Below are positions 1-8,465 of a stretch of DNA of 37,362 nt, in pieces. The translations under genes were made by a program, and so were the position numbers. The DNA comes from SIG299 sp045593825. GTDB lineage: Bacteria > Bacillota > Clostridia > Lachnospirales > Lachnospiraceae. Where the stretch lies: assembly GCA_045593825.1 (NCBI GenBank), contig JAZNXI010000078.1, forward strand, positions 1-37,362, read 5' to 3'. The stretch's first letter is position 1, and every line of letters starts with the position of its first letter. The notes below the pieces were generated by a model, which was given only the letters and a program-made list of their open reading frames with translations, ran no database searches and was not told the origin of the DNA.

Positions 1-113
1 CCCACAATCTCGGTACCGGTTACCCGCACACCGCGCGCCTGGGCAGCACGGCACACCTCATCAAAGGCGACGTGCAACGGCGTAACCGAGATATTGGTCA
101 GGTTCATCGACAC
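1..113 (-). pseudogene. Fragment of glutamate formimidoyltransferase (out of place)
   Basis: Read on the minus strand from 113 to 1, this stretch is open and translates to a peptide containing VSMNLTN, then TPLHVAFDEV and finally VTGTEIVG. These are hallmark strings of the formiminotransferase domain, which transfers the formimino group of formiminoglutamate to tetrahydrofolate in histidine breakdown. Only about 37 residues are present, running off the left edge. The stretch is visibly richer in G and C than the rest of the window and joins the truncated parC gene head-on at about 105-115, with no intergenic space. I infer an assembly chimera or a rearrangement end rather than a working gene of this genome. 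Confidence 0.7.
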
Positions 114-966
114 CCTGCTTAAGAATATCGAAACCTACAAAAAGGTGCTGGGCTCCATGAAAGAGCTCCACAAGGTTATCAAGAAGCAGCTGCAGGAGTT
201 CCGTAAGAAGTTCGACCAGCCACGCCGTACCGAAATCAGTCAGGTTGCTACTTTCAACTACGTGGTGGAAGAAAAGATTGAAGACATTTACGTACTCATC
301 GACAAGTTCGGATACACCAAGTCCTGCGAAGCTTCCATTATCGCAAAACAGGGCGAAGAAGTATTAAAAGACTTCCCGAATACCGTTAAGATGAAGAATA
401 CCGACAAACTCTGTGTCTTCACCGCAGAAGGCAATATGTATCAGGTAAAAGCCTCTGCTATTCCAAAGGGCAGACCAAAGGACAAGGGCGTTCTCATCCA
501 TACCCTTTGCAAAGTAGGAAAAGAAGACATCATTGCTTACACCAACTTTGAAGACTTGTTCGAATCCCAGTTACTGTTTGTCACAAAGTCCGGTTATATC
601 AAGCTGGTATCCGGCATCGAATTTGACACCAACCGAAGTGTAGTTACCACTACAAAATTGGAAGACGGCGACCTTGTGGTAGGCTTAACCCAGCTTTCCG
701 CTATGGACGTACTCTCCTGCACCCAGAAGGTTATCCTTTACACCAATGCAGGATTATCCCTCGGCTTCCCATTAGAGGAGGTTCCGGAGCTTAAGAAGGT
801 GAGCCGCGGCGTTAAAGCAATTTCTCTCGATAAAAATGATTTTGTTGTTTACGCCACCAGCGTAGGCCCGTATGACGAGTTCTTTACTTATCGCGGAAAG
901 GAATATTCCGCCAAGAAGGTAAGAAACAGAAAGCGTGGCGCTAAGGGACAAAAGGCAACATTATAA
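106..966 (+). CDS. parC: DNA topoisomerase IV subunit A, C-terminal part (5' truncated)
   Basis: This is the C-terminal part of a type IIA topoisomerase A subunit, which cuts and rejoins DNA to decatenate or relax it. The first ~40 residues are the end of the coiled-coil tower, finishing with the RRTEI string that normally closes the breakage-reunion core. The rest is a beta-pinwheel DNA-wrapping domain with repeated blade signatures such as KVILYTNAG followed by VSRGVKAISL. No GyrA box of the QRRGGKG type is visible; the equivalent site reads PKGRPKDKG, which favours ParC over GyrA. The catalytic tyrosine and N-terminal two thirds are missing because the frame runs into unrelated DNA near 105-115. 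A hairpin terminator follows the stop codon. Confidence 0.85.
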   Translation: MDTLLKNIETYKKVLGSMKELHKVIKKQLQEFRKKFDQPRRTEISQVATFNYVVEEKIEDIYVLIDKFGYTKSCEASIIAKQGEEVLKDFPNTVKMKNTDKLCVFTAEGNMYQVKASAIPKGRPKDKGVLIHTLCKVGKEDIIAYTNFEDLFESQLLFVTKSGYIKLVSGIEFDTNRSVVTTTKLEDGDLVVGLTQLSAMDVLSCTQKVILYTNAGLSLGFPLEEVPELKKVSRGVKAISLDKNDFVVYATSVGPYDEFFTYRGKEYSAKKVRNRKRGAKGQKATL

Positions 967-974
967 AATCAACA

Positions 975-1012
975 AACGCCATGACGTTAAACCTGCGTCA
1001 TGGCGTTCTCTA
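975..1012. terminator. Bidirectional terminator between parC and the SemiSWEET-like gene
   Basis: A perfect 12-bp stem (975-986 with 996-1007) encloses a 9-base loop. It lies between the stop codons of two convergent genes. The T-rich stretch after the stem is modest on the plus strand (CTCTATTAT) and on the minus strand (TGTTGATTTTAT). Confidence 0.75.
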
Positions 1013-1026
1013 TTATATCCTTTGTA

Positions 1027-1311
1027 TTATGCAAGCACCATTTTCTCTGTTGCATCCAGCCTCTTATTTCTGAAATACACCAGCAGATTCAGTGTCACAA
1101 CCGCTAAATTGATAAAATATACCACCAGTACATAATTCACCTGGTCTAACATAAGCTTTGCACTGATTCCGGCAATATATCCGGCAATAATAAGAAGAAT
1201 AAACGGCAGGCTCATGTTTTTTGCAGAGCGTGCTCTCAGTGCCTTCATCACATTCATTGGCCAGGACAAGCCAAAACATACCAACATAGTTGCTTCTAAA
1301 ATAGAACTCAT
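1027..1311 (-). CDS. SemiSWEET-like (PQ-loop type) small membrane protein
   Basis: This 94-residue protein has three predicted membrane helices (about residues 3-22, 34-52 and 60-80) and a positively charged tail. The pattern CFGLSWPMN at the end of helix 1, a basic loop with KNMSLPF, and a YFRNKRLD tail matches the bacterial SemiSWEET/PQ-loop group. These are half-transporters that dimerise to move sugars across the cytoplasmic membrane. The start is backed by an AAGGAG site about 9 bases upstream. The gene is divergent from a LysR regulator, so that regulator may control it. The substrate cannot be read from the sequence. Confidence 0.7.
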   Translation of the reverse strand: MSSILEATMLVCFGLSWPMNVMKALRARSAKNMSLPFILLIIAGYIAGISAKLMLDQVNYVLVVYFINLAVVTLNLLVYFRNKRLDATEKMVLA

Positions 1312-1350
1312 AATCGTTTCTCCTTTTCTTCACTCATTGTCGTTTGTCTC

Positions 1351-1417
1351 ATTATATTCTTGACAATCTCAAAAGTCTAATATATGATTTCATTAGTTTT
1401 AATAGGTTCTGTCCTAT
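1351..1417. promoter_or_regulatory. Overlapping divergent promoters and a dyad between the SemiSWEET-like gene and lysR
   Basis: On the plus strand TTGACA (1360-1365) and TATGAT (1383-1388) are 17 bases apart and would drive the LysR gene. On the minus strand a TATAAT box (1356-1351) with a TTAGAC -35 (1380-1375) at 18 bases would drive the SemiSWEET-like gene. The two promoters interlock, so RNA polymerase can probably occupy only one at a time. A dyad ATAGG-N6-CCTAT (1402-1417) lies just downstream of the LysR start of transcription and could be an operator. Confidence 0.6.
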
Positions 1418-1502
1418 GATTTTTACGAATTTTATAGTATAACGCCCATTTTATTTCTTCACTTGTGCAGTTTTTACAAAAATAATATTCCGGAGGTTCT
1501 TT

Positions 1503-2378
1503 ATGGAATTAACACAGTTAAAATATTTTTATGCTTTAGCGCAAACCCAGCACGTTACAAAAACGGCAGAGCAGCTTCACATTGCCCAGCCATCCCTCAC
1601 CCAAAGCATCCGCCGCCTCGAGCAGGAATTAGAGGTAAAATTATTCCGGACCAGCGGACGAAACATTGTACTCACCGATTGCGGAAAATATCTATTGAAA
1701 AAAATCGAACCGGTGCTTAATACCCTAGGCGAGATTCCGGAAGAGCTCCGAGCACTGGCCGGAGAACAAAAAAATCGTTTAAAAATTAATGTCCTTGCCG
1801 CATCCACCTTAATTACCGATATTATGATTGCATATCAGAAGGAGCACCCGGAAACCCGTTTTCAGGTAGTACAAAATACCGAAACCGAGGATGCGGATAT
1901 CACCATCTTCACCCGGGAAGCCTATCAGCCGCCAATCATATCCAAAGACCACTTTTATATTTTTTCCGAAGAGATTTTTTTAGCCGTTCCTGTCAGCTCC
2001 GAATATGCGAAAAAAAAGACGGTTGCACTCAATGAAATAGACGGAAAAAGCGTTATTTCCCTAGCCGGAACCAAGGGCCTCCGCTCCATCTGCGATCGTT
2101 TTTGCCTTCACGCCGGTTTCAAGCCAAACGTTACTTTCGAAAGCGACAACGTTTCTGCAGTAAAAAATCTGATTGGTGCCGGCATCGGTGTCGGCTTCTG
2201 GCCACAGCACACCTGGGAAACGCCAAGAGGCAACGACATTACCTTATTACCAATCTCCAAACCGAAATGCCAAAGAGACATTATTGTACAGCTGCATCAT
2301 GAATCCGAGAGTCATGAAGAAGCCCTTCGCTACTATGAATATCTGATGGCATTTTTTGAAAAGTTAAAAGAATCATAA
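1503..2378 (+). CDS. LysR-family transcriptional regulator
   Basis: This 291-residue protein has the standard LysR length and layout. The N-terminal winged helix-turn-helix covers about residues 1-60 (LKYFYALAQ, then AEQLHIAQPSLTQSIRRLE). The effector-binding, periplasmic-binding-protein-like half follows from about residue 90. The start is set by CCGGAGG upstream of the ATG at 1503. It is divergent from the SemiSWEET-like gene with interlocking promoters, so autoregulation and control of that neighbour are likely by analogy with the family. The downstream permease is on the other strand behind a terminator. The ligand is unknown. Confidence 0.9.
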   Translation: MELTQLKYFYALAQTQHVTKTAEQLHIAQPSLTQSIRRLEQELEVKLFRTSGRNIVLTDCGKYLLKKIEPVLNTLGEIPEELRALAGEQKNRLKINVLAASTLITDIMIAYQKEHPETRFQVVQNTETEDADITIFTREAYQPPIISKDHFYIFSEEIFLAVPVSSEYAKKKTVALNEIDGKSVISLAGTKGLRSICDRFCLHAGFKPNVTFESDNVSAVKNLIGAGIGVGFWPQHTWETPRGNDITLLPISKPKCQRDIIVQLHHESESHEEALRYYEYLMAFFEKLKES

Positions 2379-2387
2379 AATAAAAAT

Positions 2388-2416
2388 GGCCGGACATTAA
2401 GTCCGGCCTGATTTAA
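2388..2416. terminator. Bidirectional terminator between lysR and the SLC13-type permease
   Basis: A perfect 8-bp GC-rich stem GGCCGGAC/GTCCGGCC (2388-2395 with 2401-2408) has a 5-base loop. On the minus strand it is followed by ATTTTTATTTT, an excellent U tract for the permease gene. On the plus strand the tail is weaker. Confidence 0.85.
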
Positions 2417-2427
2417 ATTTTATGCAA

Positions 2428-3534
2428 TTATACATTTGCCTGCGTCAAGTACAGCACAACCAAAAACAACAAATTGAGTCCTGTAAACAGCGCCACATAC
2501 TTGCCCAAATTTTCCGGCTGACGCTTCTTAAACTCAGTTAATGTAATTAAACTTGCCAAAGAAGCAATCGGAGTACCAAGACCACCAATATTTACTGCCG
2601 GAAGCAGGCTTGCATAGTCCATGGTAAAATGGGAAAGCAGCACCGCACTCGGCACGTTACTGATACACTGACAGGACAAAATACCAAACAACAACGTATT
2701 CTTTGGAAGTAACGTACTAAACAACTCATTTACCGCCGGAATTCTGGCAGCATTTCCACTGAATACAAAAAATACGCAAAAGGTCAGAAGTAACGGATAG
2801 TTAACTTCCTTTAACGCTGCTTTATCTAAGAATAACAGGGCAAGCACTACAACCGCAGTTCCTAAGGCATACGGTACCACACGGAACACAATTAAAATGC
2901 TGAATACAAACAATGCGGAATAAATGAAGGTTCTCTGTTTGTCTAATACATAACCTTCATCACGCTTTAAGGTCAGCGGTGTCGGCTTTACAAACAGACA
3001 GATGGCCAAAATCAGCAGGGTTGCCATGAAAAAGCTCGGGAACATAATCTGCATAAATTCCACCGTACCAATCTGGTAATGGGCATATAAATACAGGTTT
3101 TGCGGATTACCAAACGGAGTCAGCATACCACCTAAGTTTGCAGCAATATTCTGCATAATGAAAGTAAATGCCATAGCCTGCTTATTATCCGTTTTATGCA
3201 GAACAAAATATCCTAACGGAAGAAAGGTCAACAATGCCATATCATTTGCCAGCACCATGGAACCAAGAAAAGTGATGAACACCAAAGCAATTACAGCACT
3301 TCTTAAATTAGCAAGCTTTAGAATAATGCTTTTACTTAAAATCTCAAATACATGAATGTGACTGAAGGCACTTACCACCGCCAGTGTACAAAACAGTGTT
3401 GCCAAGGTCTGTAAATTAAAATAATCCAAATATTCACCGTCTACCGGCACAAACACGCAAGTGATTAACATAGCCACAATAGCTACGCAAAGCACCGGCT
3501 GATCCTTTACTACTCTTACTACCTGCTGTCTCAT
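2428..3534 (-). CDS. SLC13/ArsB-type (ion transporter superfamily) permease
   Basis: This 368-residue, very hydrophobic protein has about ten membrane helices. The string NIAANLGGMLTPFGNPQN (about residues 129-146) and the early ANDMALLTFLPL resemble the hairpin and helix-break motifs of the SLC13/ArsB/CitMHS group, which move citrate, dicarboxylates or other anions, usually with sodium or protons. It is shorter than the ~430 residues usual for SLC13 members, and I cannot name the substrate. The start follows a GGAG site. A promoter (TTGACG-17-TACAAT on the minus strand, 3656-3628) lies inside the terminator of the preceding ABC operon. A strong terminator closes the gene. Confidence 0.8.
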   Translation of the reverse strand: MRQQVVRVVKDQPVLCVAIVAMLITCVFVPVDGEYLDYFNLQTLATLFCTLAVVSAFSHIHVFEILSKSIILKLANLRSAVIALVFITFLGSMVLANDMALLTFLPLGYFVLHKTDNKQAMAFTFIMQNIAANLGGMLTPFGNPQNLYLYAHYQIGTVEFMQIMFPSFFMATLLILAICLFVKPTPLTLKRDEGYVLDKQRTFIYSALFVFSILIVFRVVPYALGTAVVVLALLFLDKAALKEVNYPLLLTFCVFFVFSGNAARIPAVNELFSTLLPKNTLLFGILSCQCISNVPSAVLLSHFTMDYASLLPAVNIGGLGTPIASLASLITLTEFKKRQPENLGKYVALFTGLNLLFLVVLYLTQANV

Positions 3535-3602
3535 TCTCCATAACTCCCTAAATTATGTACTCTCTACATCATTTCCAATATATGCGTTCTTCCTCTACTT
3601 AT

Positions 3603-3647
3603 ACAAAAAACGCCCGCAACGGTGCAAATTGTACCACTGCGGACGTT
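3603..3647 (-). terminator. Terminator of the XRE-ABC operon
   Basis: On the minus strand a continuous 15-bp stem, three of whose pairs are G-U, joins 3647-3633 to 3623-3609 across a 9-base loop. It is followed by a run of T down to 3604. It lies 70-110 bases after the stop codon of the last ABC permease gene. It overlaps the promoter of the next gene. Confidence 0.75.
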
Positions 3648-3656
3648 TCTCGTCAA
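3628..3656 (-). promoter_or_regulatory. Promoter of the SLC13-type permease, embedded in a terminator
   Basis: On the minus strand TTGACG (3656-3651) is followed after exactly 17 bases by TACAAT (3633-3628). Transcription should begin near 3621. That point is in the loop of the hairpin at 3609-3647, so RNA made from this promoter would lack the 5' arm of the hairpin. Confidence 0.6.
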
Positions 3657-3720
3657 TTCGTTATTTCACTAATTTTTTATTTGTATTTTATAAAAATTTA
3701 TGCATTTTACCAAAGAAGGC

Positions 3721-5067
3721 TTAATTCTTATTCTTTAAAATACCGATTACATTCTTTAAGGTCACCTTTTCTCCCGTATAAAGCACCAGGCCCTTGTATA
3801 TTCTACCGGACAGCATAATAACCAGCGCCGAGAATACCAACAAAATAACCGTAGAAATAATACCCTGGCCAATGCCTATTGCACCGGTAAGTAAATCCAC
3901 CGGCACACAGAACGGAATGGTAAACGGAATATTTCTTGCCACAACCAGCAGACTTTCCTTTTCCATGAGTGTACCAAAATAGCACACAAGCCAGCTGACA
4001 ATAATCGGAAGAGTGAAAATGCTTTGAGTGTTGGCAGCTTCCTCCGGACGGCTTACCATGCTGCCTGCCATACCGGAAAGTACACAGTAAAACAGGAAAC
4101 CGCAGCAGAAGGTAATAAGCGCCAGAACTACCGCTACAGGAGAGAACGCACTCTCACCGATGTTTGCACGCATAAATTCGATTGCCACAGAAAGACCACT
4201 CTCTGTTCCCGGATATATTGCTTCAGAAATCATGCCGCCTGCCACAATACCTACAATCAGCGATGCTACCCAGATAAAGAACTGCTGCATGGCCGTTGCC
4301 ACAATGGCAAATACCTTACCGGTAAGCAATGCATACGGATGCAAAGAGGTAAGAAGGGTTTCCACCAGCTTAGAGGTTTTTTCCACGGAGACACTCTGAT
4401 TAATCTGCTGGCCATATAATAAAAGCAAGAAATATAATACCAGGCCAAAAATAGCAGGAGCAAGATACTGTATCAGATAAACCACCACGTTGGTTTCCTC
4501 GCCGGCATCCATCACGGCAATGGCGGCCTGCTTGTTAATCATGGAAATCTGCAATTCAGATAAACCGCTCTTTTCAAATCTTGCCTGTTCCACTGCCACG
4601 GCAACTAAATCAGCCACTTCCTTACCGTCTGATGTATAAAGCTCTTCGGAAGTAGAAGGCACAAGTGCCGCTACAGAAATCGTATTTCCTTCCTGCTTTA
4701 TGACTACACCGACTGCCAAACCGCTTTCTTCTTTTGCTGCCTTAGCTTTCAGTTCCTCTTCCGTCAGATTATCTATCTGCACCAGGGAAAGATTGCTGTA
4801 ATAGTCTTCCGAAAGTGCAGGAATCCATTCTTCAAACTTCAGTTCACCCAAGTCAGCCAAATCCAAAACATATGCCGTTTCCACTGTACAGTAATCATTT
4901 TCCTTCTCTTCCTCTTTATCCGGCGCAGCAGCCACAATGCTGATGATAATTGCAGCGGCCATAAGCAGAACCGCCACCAGGGCAGTAACAAAAATATAGG
5001 ATTTGGAACCTGCATTTTGCTTATAATTAAAGGAAAATACGTTTCTCCAGCCTTTAAAATTCTTCAT
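3721..5067 (-). CDS. ABC-2 type transporter permease (NatB-like), second copy
   Basis: This 448-residue protein has one N-terminal membrane helix (about residues 25-47), an extracytoplasmic domain of roughly 130 residues, then five or six helices. This is the architecture of the NatB/ABC-2 exporter permeases. Its N terminus (GWRNVFSFNYKQ...SKSYIF) parallels that of the upstream permease (GWKDVFTFTLTQ...SKTYIV), so the two are paralogues and probably form a heterodimer with the shared ATPase. The start codon overlaps the upstream stop codon by one base (TAATG), implying translational coupling. Export of a peptide, drug or sodium ion is possible; the substrate is not visible. Confidence 0.85.
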   Translation of the reverse strand: MKNFKGWRNVFSFNYKQNAGSKSYIFVTALVAVLLMAAAIIISIVAAAPDKEEEKENDYCTVETAYVLDLADLGELKFEEWIPALSEDYYSNLSLVQIDNLTEEELKAKAAKEESGLAVGVVIKQEGNTISVAALVPSTSEELYTSDGKEVADLVAVAVEQARFEKSGLSELQISMINKQAAIAVMDAGEETNVVVYLIQYLAPAIFGLVLYFLLLLYGQQINQSVSVEKTSKLVETLLTSLHPYALLTGKVFAIVATAMQQFFIWVASLIVGIVAGGMISEAIYPGTESGLSVAIEFMRANIGESAFSPVAVVLALITFCCGFLFYCVLSGMAGSMVSRPEEAANTQSIFTLPIIVSWLVCYFGTLMEKESLLVVARNIPFTIPFCVPVDLLTGAIGIGQGIISTVILLVFSALVIMLSGRIYKGLVLYTGEKVTLKNVIGILKNKN

Positions 5068-6416
5068 TATGCATTTTCCTCCTTTTTCTTACTTTTTGTA
5101 CCCTTTGCCATGGCAAAAACATCTTTTATTTTCAAGCGGGCGCCATTATGTAAAATCAAGCCTTCATATACCTTTGCAACAAATTTAAACATAAGTACAA
5201 TAGAAAGTAACAGTACTATAATGGCAATCAGAGCAATCCATGTACTTGCCTTTCCCACTAAAAGTGCTGCCGGCAAAAGAAAAGCAGAAGAAATCGGAAA
5301 AATAAGTGCAAAAGTAACAAATGGATTTTCGCCGGATGCCATCAGGGTTCCCGCTGCTCCAAAACCGATATAAAAGCCAACAAGGGAGGTCATGGACAAC
5401 AATGTAAGACTTTCGCTGGAATCTTCCATACGGCTTGCGGTTGCACCGCAAAGACCGGCCAGAGTTGCATAAAGTACCATGCCCGCACCTGCGGTAACGA
5501 GCCCCAGAACAATATTTCCAAAGTTCAGGCTTGCCAACATTTCCGGTGTCATATACTGGGTAATTACATTGGTACTGTCTCCGGTAATCAGACCGCCGAT
5601 TTTAGTGGAAACAAATCCGGCAAGCACCAGGGCAACCATCTGAATCATTACAGTCACCAGCATAGCAAATACCTTGCCCACAATAATGGCAAGCGGTCTT
5701 ACGGAAGTTAACAAATACTCGATAACCTTCGAAGATTTTTCCTGCACAATGGAGGTTGCCACCGTAGTAGATGCTAAAATACAAACCATCAGTACAACAA
5801 ACATCATACCGTAAATAAACCAGTATTCACCCTCACTAATGGAGGTGTCCTCAATCATTAAATCACTTTTTGTATCTACAATACCGGCGGAAGATACCAC
5901 GCTTGTATCAAAAAATTTAATCTGGTCTTCCGTCAGACCTAACAATTCCACTTTAGCCTTCGTATATGCATTTTGGATATACTGGCCAAGCAGTTGTAAT
6001 TCATAGTTTGTAACATCACCGTCCGGAGAACGCATAAACTGGATATAACAATAGTTTTCATCCTCCATCAGAGTCAGGATTACAGAATTTACTTCTTCCT
6101 CCTGAAGCTTTGTTTCCAGTTCTTTTACGTCTCCCACCGTATTTTCAAATACAATGTGGCGGTAACTTTCCGGAAACTCACTCTCAAAATCCAACTCCCT
6201 GCAAAGAGTCATATTATAAAAATACACCTTTTCTACCGCACTTTTTTCCGACTCCTCTACAGTATTGCCCTTCATAAGCATATTCATAACAGGCATGGAA
6301 ATCATGGCGCTGACAATCATGATAATTAAGGTCACTATGTATGTCTTACTCTTTAATGTCTGAGTCAGCGTAAAGGTAAAGACATCCTTCCAGCCTCTGA
6401 CATTATCTTTCTTCAT
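5067..6416 (-). CDS. ABC-2 type transporter permease (NatB-like), first copy
   Basis: The protein has the same layout as its downstream paralogue: an N-terminal membrane helix at about residues 25-45, an acidic extracytoplasmic domain, and a cluster of helices from about residue 200 on. I chose the ATG at 6416, giving MKKDN, because it matches the paralogue start; an in-frame ATG at 6422 is also possible and sits closer to an AAGGTGG site. The start overlaps the end of the ATPase gene by 14 bases. It should pair with the neighbouring permease and ATPase in one exporter complex. Confidence 0.85.
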   Translation of the reverse strand: MKKDNVRGWKDVFTFTLTQTLKSKTYIVTLIIMIVSAMISMPVMNMLMKGNTVEESEKSAVEKVYFYNMTLCRELDFESEFPESYRHIVFENTVGDVKELETKLQEEEVNSVILTLMEDENYCYIQFMRSPDGDVTNYELQLLGQYIQNAYTKAKVELLGLTEDQIKFFDTSVVSSAGIVDTKSDLMIEDTSISEGEYWFIYGMMFVVLMVCILASTTVATSIVQEKSSKVIEYLLTSVRPLAIIVGKVFAMLVTVMIQMVALVLAGFVSTKIGGLITGDSTNVITQYMTPEMLASLNFGNIVLGLVTAGAGMVLYATLAGLCGATASRMEDSSESLTLLSMTSLVGFYIGFGAAGTLMASGENPFVTFALIFPISSAFLLPAALLVGKASTWIALIAIIVLLLSIVLMFKFVAKVYEGLILHNGARLKIKDVFAMAKGTKSKKKEENA

Positions 6417-7341
6417 TATCATCGCCCACCTTTTCTACAAAGATTTCGTGCAGGGACGGCTCGCGAAGTTCAAACTTAACCAGAGGGACATTGTCCTGCA
6501 TCATACTTGCCAGAAATTCTCTTGCCTGACGCTCATCCGTTACCTTTAAATGATATTCGCTCGGCATTTTTTCTACCGTTTGAATGCCGAATTTCTGAAT
6601 ATACGGAGCAATTTCAGAATCGCTCTTTACAAACAGGTTCACACGGCCGTAGCTCTTTTTGATTTCGTTCAAATTACCCTGAAGTACTGCCTGACCACGG
6701 TTCATAATAGTGATGTCGGTACAGAATTCTTCGATGGTAGGCATCTGGTGACTGGACATAATTAAGTATTTATTCTTAGCAATTTCTTCTCGGATAATAC
6801 CCTTAAACAAATCGGTGTTTACCGGGTCAAGTCCACTAAGCGGCTCATCTAAAATAAGAAATTCCGGTTCAGAAATCAATGCTGCCATTAACTGTACCTT
6901 CTGCTGATTACCCTTGGATAATTGGTCCGCACGGTTTGCCTTGGCTGCCTTTCCCTTTACGGTCTTTGGCGGGAAAATATATTCTTCCACCTGCAGGCGC
7001 TCCGCCCAGTACTTAATACGGTCCATGGCAATCTTCTTCGGCACCTTCTTTAAGGATGCAAAATAAAGTAACTGGTCCAACAGGGAATACTTTGGATATA
7101 AACCTCTTTCCTCTGCCAGATAGCCCACATTCATCTGAGCTGCGTTAAAAGGCTTGCCGTTCCAGAGAACTTCACCGCCGTTTTTGGCAAGCATGCCGAG
7201 AATCATACGGATAGAGGTGGTTTTTCCGGCACCGTTGGTTCCGAGCAGGGCATATACCCCCGGCTCATTGATGGAAAAACTAAGGTCGTCTACTACTACC
7301 TTGTCTCCATACTGCTTTTTCAAATTCTTTACTTCTAACAT
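6403..7341 (-). CDS. ABC transporter ATP-binding protein (NatA-like)
   Basis: This 312-residue ATPase would power the two ABC-2 permeases encoded just downstream. Walker A is GTNGAGKT (34-41), the signature is LSKGNQQ (141-147), Walker B is FLILDE (161-166), and the switch histidine is H198. A C-terminal extension of about 90 residues is typical of NatA/YhaQ-type exporters. A lysine-rich insertion (about 124-140) just before the signature looks longer than usual. The start has an AAGGGAG site. The gene follows the DUF3169 gene by 33 bases and overlaps the next gene. Confidence 0.92.
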   Translation of the reverse strand: MLEVKNLKKQYGDKVVVDDLSFSINEPGVYALLGTNGAGKTTSIRMILGMLAKNGGEVLWNGKPFNAAQMNVGYLAEERGLYPKYSLLDQLLYFASLKKVPKKIAMDRIKYWAERLQVEEYIFPPKTVKGKAAKANRADQLSKGNQQKVQLMAALISEPEFLILDEPLSGLDPVNTDLFKGIIREEIAKNKYLIMSSHQMPTIEEFCTDITIMNRGQAVLQGNLNEIKKSYGRVNLFVKSDSEIAPYIQKFGIQTVEKMPSEYHLKVTDERQAREFLASMMQDNVPLVKFELREPSLHEIFVEKVGDDNEER

Positions 7342-7374
7342 GTTAATCTCCCTTCTGCCATTCCGGCAAATCCC

Positions 7375-8226
7375 TTATTTCATAACCTCAGACGGATGCT
7401 TAGCAAAATAAATACTCTGCACACAGTATACCGAGGTCTGAATAATCATTAAAACTGTAACAATAATGGTTGCAAAAACACCGGTTCCGAAAACCGTCTG
7501 GCCGATCAGACAGATAATCCACATCACCATTCCGGTCAACTGCATTACCTTAAATGTTTTGAATGAACATTTATATGTGGCAAAGCGTTCTGCCTCATCA
7601 CAATTTGCCAGCCATTTATCCTGGAACTTGGCATCGTAAATACTGCCTTGTTTTTCCGGATTGATTTCTTTTGTCAGGTTTACTGCTTTCTGCTGAAGCA
7701 CACAGGATACGATTAACGCATATGCCATATGTAAAAGAACCGTACCGAGAGAAAACCAAAAAACGCTGCCCGTCTGCTCCATTGCGCACTTTGCATCCGC
7801 AAGATCCACTGCCCAAACGCCTGTAGCAAAGAAAAAATAGGAGCCGTACATTATCAAATTTGCAAACCAGATGATATAGGAAATCTTTGTTTCCAACTTT
7901 TCCAGCACAGCCTCATCTTCCTCATCCCATGCAATATATTCCCTGCGGCTTTTCATATATAACACAATACTGACTATAAGCAGCACTGTAGTAAAGAAAT
8001 AACCACCATAAATGGCAATATGCTGAAGTGCCGCAAGAATTGCTTCCTTTGCCGACTGATTTTCCAGTATATCTCCGATAAATGCACTTCCGACTCCCAC
8101 CAAAATTCCCACAATAAATGCAAGCACTAAGGTCCAGGCAAATTTCTTAAATGCCTTCTTATCTTCTTTTTTATTCTCCTGTTGTTTTTCAGTAAGAATA
8201 CTGAGATTTTCCTTACTCATTTTCAT
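7375..8226 (-). CDS. DUF3169-like integral membrane protein
   Basis: This 283-residue protein has a charged N terminus and about six membrane helices (roughly 29-50, 68-90, 113-137, 155-175, 225-245, 248-270). The soluble loop with LANCDEAERFATYK before the last helix pair resembles DUF3169 proteins, which are often found beside a small XRE regulator in Firmicutes. The first codon overlaps the end of the XRE gene by 14 bases; ATG at 8226 or the next in-frame ATG at 8220 could be used. Its function is unknown. Its place between regulator and exporter suggests sensing or accessory transport, which is inference. Confidence 0.75.
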   Translation of the reverse strand: MKMSKENLSILTEKQQENKKEDKKAFKKFAWTLVLAFIVGILVGVGSAFIGDILENQSAKEAILAALQHIAIYGGYFFTTVLLIVSIVLYMKSRREYIAWDEEDEAVLEKLETKISYIIWFANLIMYGSYFFFATGVWAVDLADAKCAMEQTGSVFWFSLGTVLLHMAYALIVSCVLQQKAVNLTKEINPEKQGSIYDAKFQDKWLANCDEAERFATYKCSFKTFKVMQLTGMVMWIICLIGQTVFGTGVFATIIVTVLMIIQTSVYCVQSIYFAKHPSEVMK

Positions 8227-8425
8227 CCTCCTCGTATTGAAAAATATCTTCCACTGTCACATTGCACAATTTTGCAAGCTTTAACGCCAGCGTTACTGAT
8301 GGAGAATAATCTCCCCTCTCAATCTGACTGATGGTCTGCCGGGACACACCGGCAAGCTTTCCCATTTCCTGCTGATTTACACCAAGCAGCGCTCTGTAAT
8401 CTTTTAACTTGTTGTTTAATGGCAC
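8213..8425 (-). CDS. Small XRE/Cro-CI-type transcriptional regulator
   Basis: This 70-residue protein is almost entirely a helix-turn-helix domain: KDYRALLGVNQQEMGKLAGV, then SRQTISQIERGDYSPS, ending in an acidic tail. It resembles the YozG/YgzD-like single-domain repressors that control operons with membrane proteins and ABC exporters. It is the first gene of the five-gene operon. Its promoter carries two identical palindromes (8466-8485 and 8497-8516), strongly suggesting it binds its own promoter. How the signal reaches it is unknown; the co-encoded membrane protein is a candidate partner. Confidence 0.9.
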   Translation of the reverse strand: MPLNNKLKDYRALLGVNQQEMGKLAGVSRQTISQIERGDYSPSVTLALKLAKLCNVTVEDIFQYEEDENE

Positions 8426-8465
8426 ACCTGACTACTCCCTTCTGTAATTTTTTATAAACTCTCTT

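Noticed and set aside
4024..4419. Plus-strand open frame inside the ABC permease gene
   Set aside because: Its composition is odd, rich in His, Cys and Tyr, and it lies opposite a clear membrane protein gene, so it is a mirror frame.
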